Below are positions 62,366 through 64,000 of a stretch of 64,000 nt of DNA, one piece after another. Both the position numbers and the translations under genes were made by a program. The DNA is from Litoreibacter arenae DSM 19593 (lineage in GTDB: Bacteria; Pseudomonadota; Alphaproteobacteria; Rhodobacterales; Rhodobacteraceae), in the NCBI RefSeq assembly GCF_000442275.2, contig NZ_KE557314.1, forward strand, positions 589,085 to 653,084. The letters run 5' to 3'. Each line of letters begins with the position of its first letter. Positions within the stretch are counted from its first letter, which is position 1. Below the pieces are notes generated by a model, which worked only from the letters and a program-made list of their open reading frames with translations, had not been told where the DNA came from and made no database searches.

Positions 62366-63517
62366 CTACAGGAAAACCCGCTCTATCGCCCAGTAAGCGC
62401 CAACAATCGCGATGAAGACGGACGCAGGGATTGCGATACGGGCGCGATACCATGGCTTCTTGCCAAACCAGTAGCCGACCGCCAGATAGGCCAGCGCAAT
62501 AACGGTGAGCTGGCCCACCTCGACACCCACGTTGAACCCGATCAAGCCCGCGACGAAACGGCCGGGCGCAAGGCCGAATTCGTCCAGCACGGAGGCAAAG
62601 CCTAAACCATGTAGCAGCCCGAATGCGAAAATGACGATGGGCCGCCACCATGTTATGCGGCTGGTGAAGATGTTTTCGACCGCAACGTAAACGATGGACA
62701 GCGCGATAAGCGGCTCCACGATAGCGGGGTTCACCGACACATAGCCGAGGCTGGCCAGCGCCAGTGTCACCGTATGCGCGACCGTGAAGACTGTGACCTG
62801 CACAATCAACGGGCGCAGGTGAAGCGACAGAAAGAACAGTCCAAGGACAAACAGGATGTGGTCCAGACCCTTGGGGATGATGTGGTCGAAGCCCACCCCG
62901 ATATAGCGCACGAAAACGGACATGGCGCTTTCACTGGCCGCGCCTGCACGCGGCAGTGGCTCGCTGAGTGCGCCGCCTTCCAGATACCCCGCATAGGCGT
63001 CTTCACCACCTTCGGCCTGACGAATGATGATCGGTCCATTCGCCGCCTGCCATCCAGCCCGTATGTCGCTGCCGTCAGCGGGAAGGGCGCCGGACAGGGT
63101 GACGGTCGTATCGCGGGGCAACTCCAGATTGGGCTGTTCGGCCACGCTGACGTCCATCAGGTCGAGCGACACGGGAGTGTCACCCGCGAAAACTGTAAGA
63201 CTGTCGGCGATATCGGGCCATGTTTCCCGAAGCCGCGTTGCCAGCTCCGCAGGTGGCAGCGCCCGCAGCGCGTCATATTGCTCGGCTTCCGGTGACTCGT
63301 TGGTGTCTTGCAGGCCTTCGAGGTCGATGCCTGCGACCAGCGGCTCGGCGGTCAGGCGGATGGTCATTTCGATCCGGTCGTCCGAAAGGGCGACGTCGGC
63401 GATGGCTGGCCTAATCTCGTGGGCGGATGTGGCCGACGCCATTGTGAACATCGCCAGCATTGACAATACCGCCACTTGCCCCAGCATGGTTAGCAGGTTT
63501 CTCAAAGGATTTTTCAT
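62366..63517 (-). CDS. HupE/UreJ_2 family membrane protein
   Basis: A 383-residue protein. A signal peptide (LSMLAMFTMASATSA, then HEIRPAIADV) is followed by a periplasmic beta-type domain and a C-terminal bundle of about six helices with GVGFDHIIPKGLDHILFVLG, then SLHLRPLIVQVTVFTVAHTV and LLHGLGFASVLDEFGLA. His-rich helices fit metal-handling HupE proteins. The ATG (63517) overlaps the ATG of the divergent DUF4198 gene. AAGG lies about seven bases upstream. A later in-frame ATG at 63487 also leaves a signal peptide. Confidence 0.85.
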   Translation of the reverse strand: MKNPLRNLLTMLGQVAVLSMLAMFTMASATSAHEIRPAIADVALSDDRIEMTIRLTAEPLVAGIDLEGLQDTNESPEAEQYDALRALPPAELATRLRETWPDIADSLTVFAGDTPVSLDLMDVSVAEQPNLELPRDTTVTLSGALPADGSDIRAGWQAANGPIIIRQAEGGEDAYAGYLEGGALSEPLPRAGAASESAMSVFVRYIGVGFDHIIPKGLDHILFVLGLFFLSLHLRPLIVQVTVFTVAHTVTLALASLGYVSVNPAIVEPLIALSIVYVAVENIFTSRITWWRPIVIFAFGLLHGLGFASVLDEFGLAPGRFVAGLIGFNVGVEVGQLTVIALAYLAVGYWFGKKPWYRARIAIPASVFIAIVGAYWAIERVFL

Positions 63518-64000
63518 GTCGCCCTTCCGCATTCTTGTTTCCGCCGCCTTGGTGTCGTGGGCCGCCGCTGGCCACACGCACGAGTTCTGGATTTCGCCCG
63601 AGGCCTACGTGACCCAGAACGGTGGCAAGGTTCAAGCGCAACTTCGGGTGGGGGAGGAGTTTGGCGGTGCCTCATATTCTTTTAATCCCAAGCGCTTCGG
63701 ACGGTTCGATTTGGTGGCGCACAGCCAAGTGACCCCTGTTACAGGGCGGCTGGGGGACAGCCCGGCCCTGAACATGGCCGCACCTGACAGTGGACTACTA
63801 ACTATCGTGCACGAGACCGGAGACAACCTGCTGACCTATACCAGTCTCGAAAAGTTCGCGAAGTTCGCGAAACACAAGGATTTCGAGTGGGCCGTCGAGG
63901 ATCATGTCGAGCGCGGGCTGCCGACCGACCGGTTTATGGAGCGCTACCGTCGCTACGCAAAGAGCCTTGTCGCAGTGGGCGACGGTCAAGGGGCAGACAG
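63516..64000 (+). CDS. DUF4198 domain protein, exported (3' end cut by window)
   Basis: The frame MSPFRILVSAALVSWAAAGH then THEFWISPEAYVTQNGGKVQ runs without a stop to the window end (161 codons). The N-terminus is a signal peptide; the rest shows the HEFWI motif and beta-rich pattern of DUF4198, a periplasmic domain found with metal uptake genes. AAAGGA lies 6 bases before the ATG. It is divergent from hupE, and the two start codons share CATG (63515-63518). Too short here to list the full domain. Confidence 0.8.
   Translation, partial: MSPFRILVSAALVSWAAAGHTHEFWISPEAYVTQNGGKVQAQLRVGEEFGGASYSFNPKRFGRFDLVAHSQVTPVTGRLGDSPALNMAAPDSGLLTIVHETGDNLLTYTSLEKFAKFAKHKDFEWAVEDHVERGLPTDRFMERYRRYAKSLVAVGDGQGAD

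Noticed and set aside
1-64000. tRNA, rRNA, CRISPR, insertion sequence or prophage in the window
   Set aside because: I looked for cloverleaf-like blocks in the larger gaps, regular repeats and transposase/integrase motifs and saw none. Small non-coding RNAs cannot be excluded by eye.

Overview
The window is a GC-rich, densely packed stretch of an alphaproteobacterial chromosome, most likely from the Roseobacter group of the Rhodobacteraceae. The evidence is gene content: a TRAP substrate-binding protein, choice-of-anchor-L/Hint proteins, a PetP/PetR-like regulator pair, an RbaY-like receiver-phosphatase, a one-domain voltage-gated sodium channel with filter TLESWSM, a Tat-dependent sulfide:quinone oxidoreductase and a perfect CtrA-type box (TTAA-N7-TTAAC). 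I saw no rRNA, tRNA, CRISPR array, transposase, integrase or replication origin. Both end genes (TRAP binding protein at 1-888, DUF4198 protein at 63516-64000) are cut by the window.

Layout. 1-6.3 kb: housekeeping and stress genes (recQ, yaaA), a Tat-type FAD oxidase and a lipoprotein. 6.5-10.3 kb: a four-gene operon joined by ATGA overlaps that looks like an orphan type VI secretion cargo module: helper, C39-like peptidase effector with a peptidoglycan-binding-like segment, exported putative immunity protein, and DUF4123 adaptor. 12.4-13.3 kb: an AT-richer solitary RES-domain (toxin-type) gene. 13.6-19 kb: lytic transglycosylase, rnr, a DUF2064 protein, dapE. 19.3-21.7 kb: two Hint-domain genes, the second lacking the catalytic cysteine and preceded by nested inverted repeats. 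21.7-23.8 kb: dapD and a LOG protein.

23.8-30.2 kb, minus strand: a DevBCA-type exporter downstream of a sulfide module (TDT transporter, DsrE-like protein, SQR, small membrane protein). 30.4-38.5 kb: envelope and repair genes (mepA, MFS/UMF1, thioesterase, yggT, msrA, M48 protease, DUF898 protein with an AT-rich core) and a sulfotransferase-like gene translationally coupled to a 15-codon leader. 38.7-44.8 kb: a DUF7282-like exported protein, argG, ilvA, Hpt protein, RbaY-like phosphatase, Nudix. 44.9-53.9 kb: a long plus-strand series (hslO, CoA pyrophosphatase, cca, LysE, two tandem ABC exporters, RNA methyltransferase, sodium channel). 53.9-59.1 kb, minus strand: dxs-ispA-xseB-HDAC and petRP-like genes. 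59.3-64 kb: ilvE, a small ORF, EamA, App1, then HupE and DUF4198 genes whose start codons overlap head to head.

Two global features stand out. Co-directional genes are very often joined by 1-14 bp overlaps, usually ATGA/GTGA. Six convergent gene pairs share exactly four bases of sequence YTAR, so that each stop codon lies in the other's complement. Functions are assigned by reading protein motifs by eye; no database search was run.
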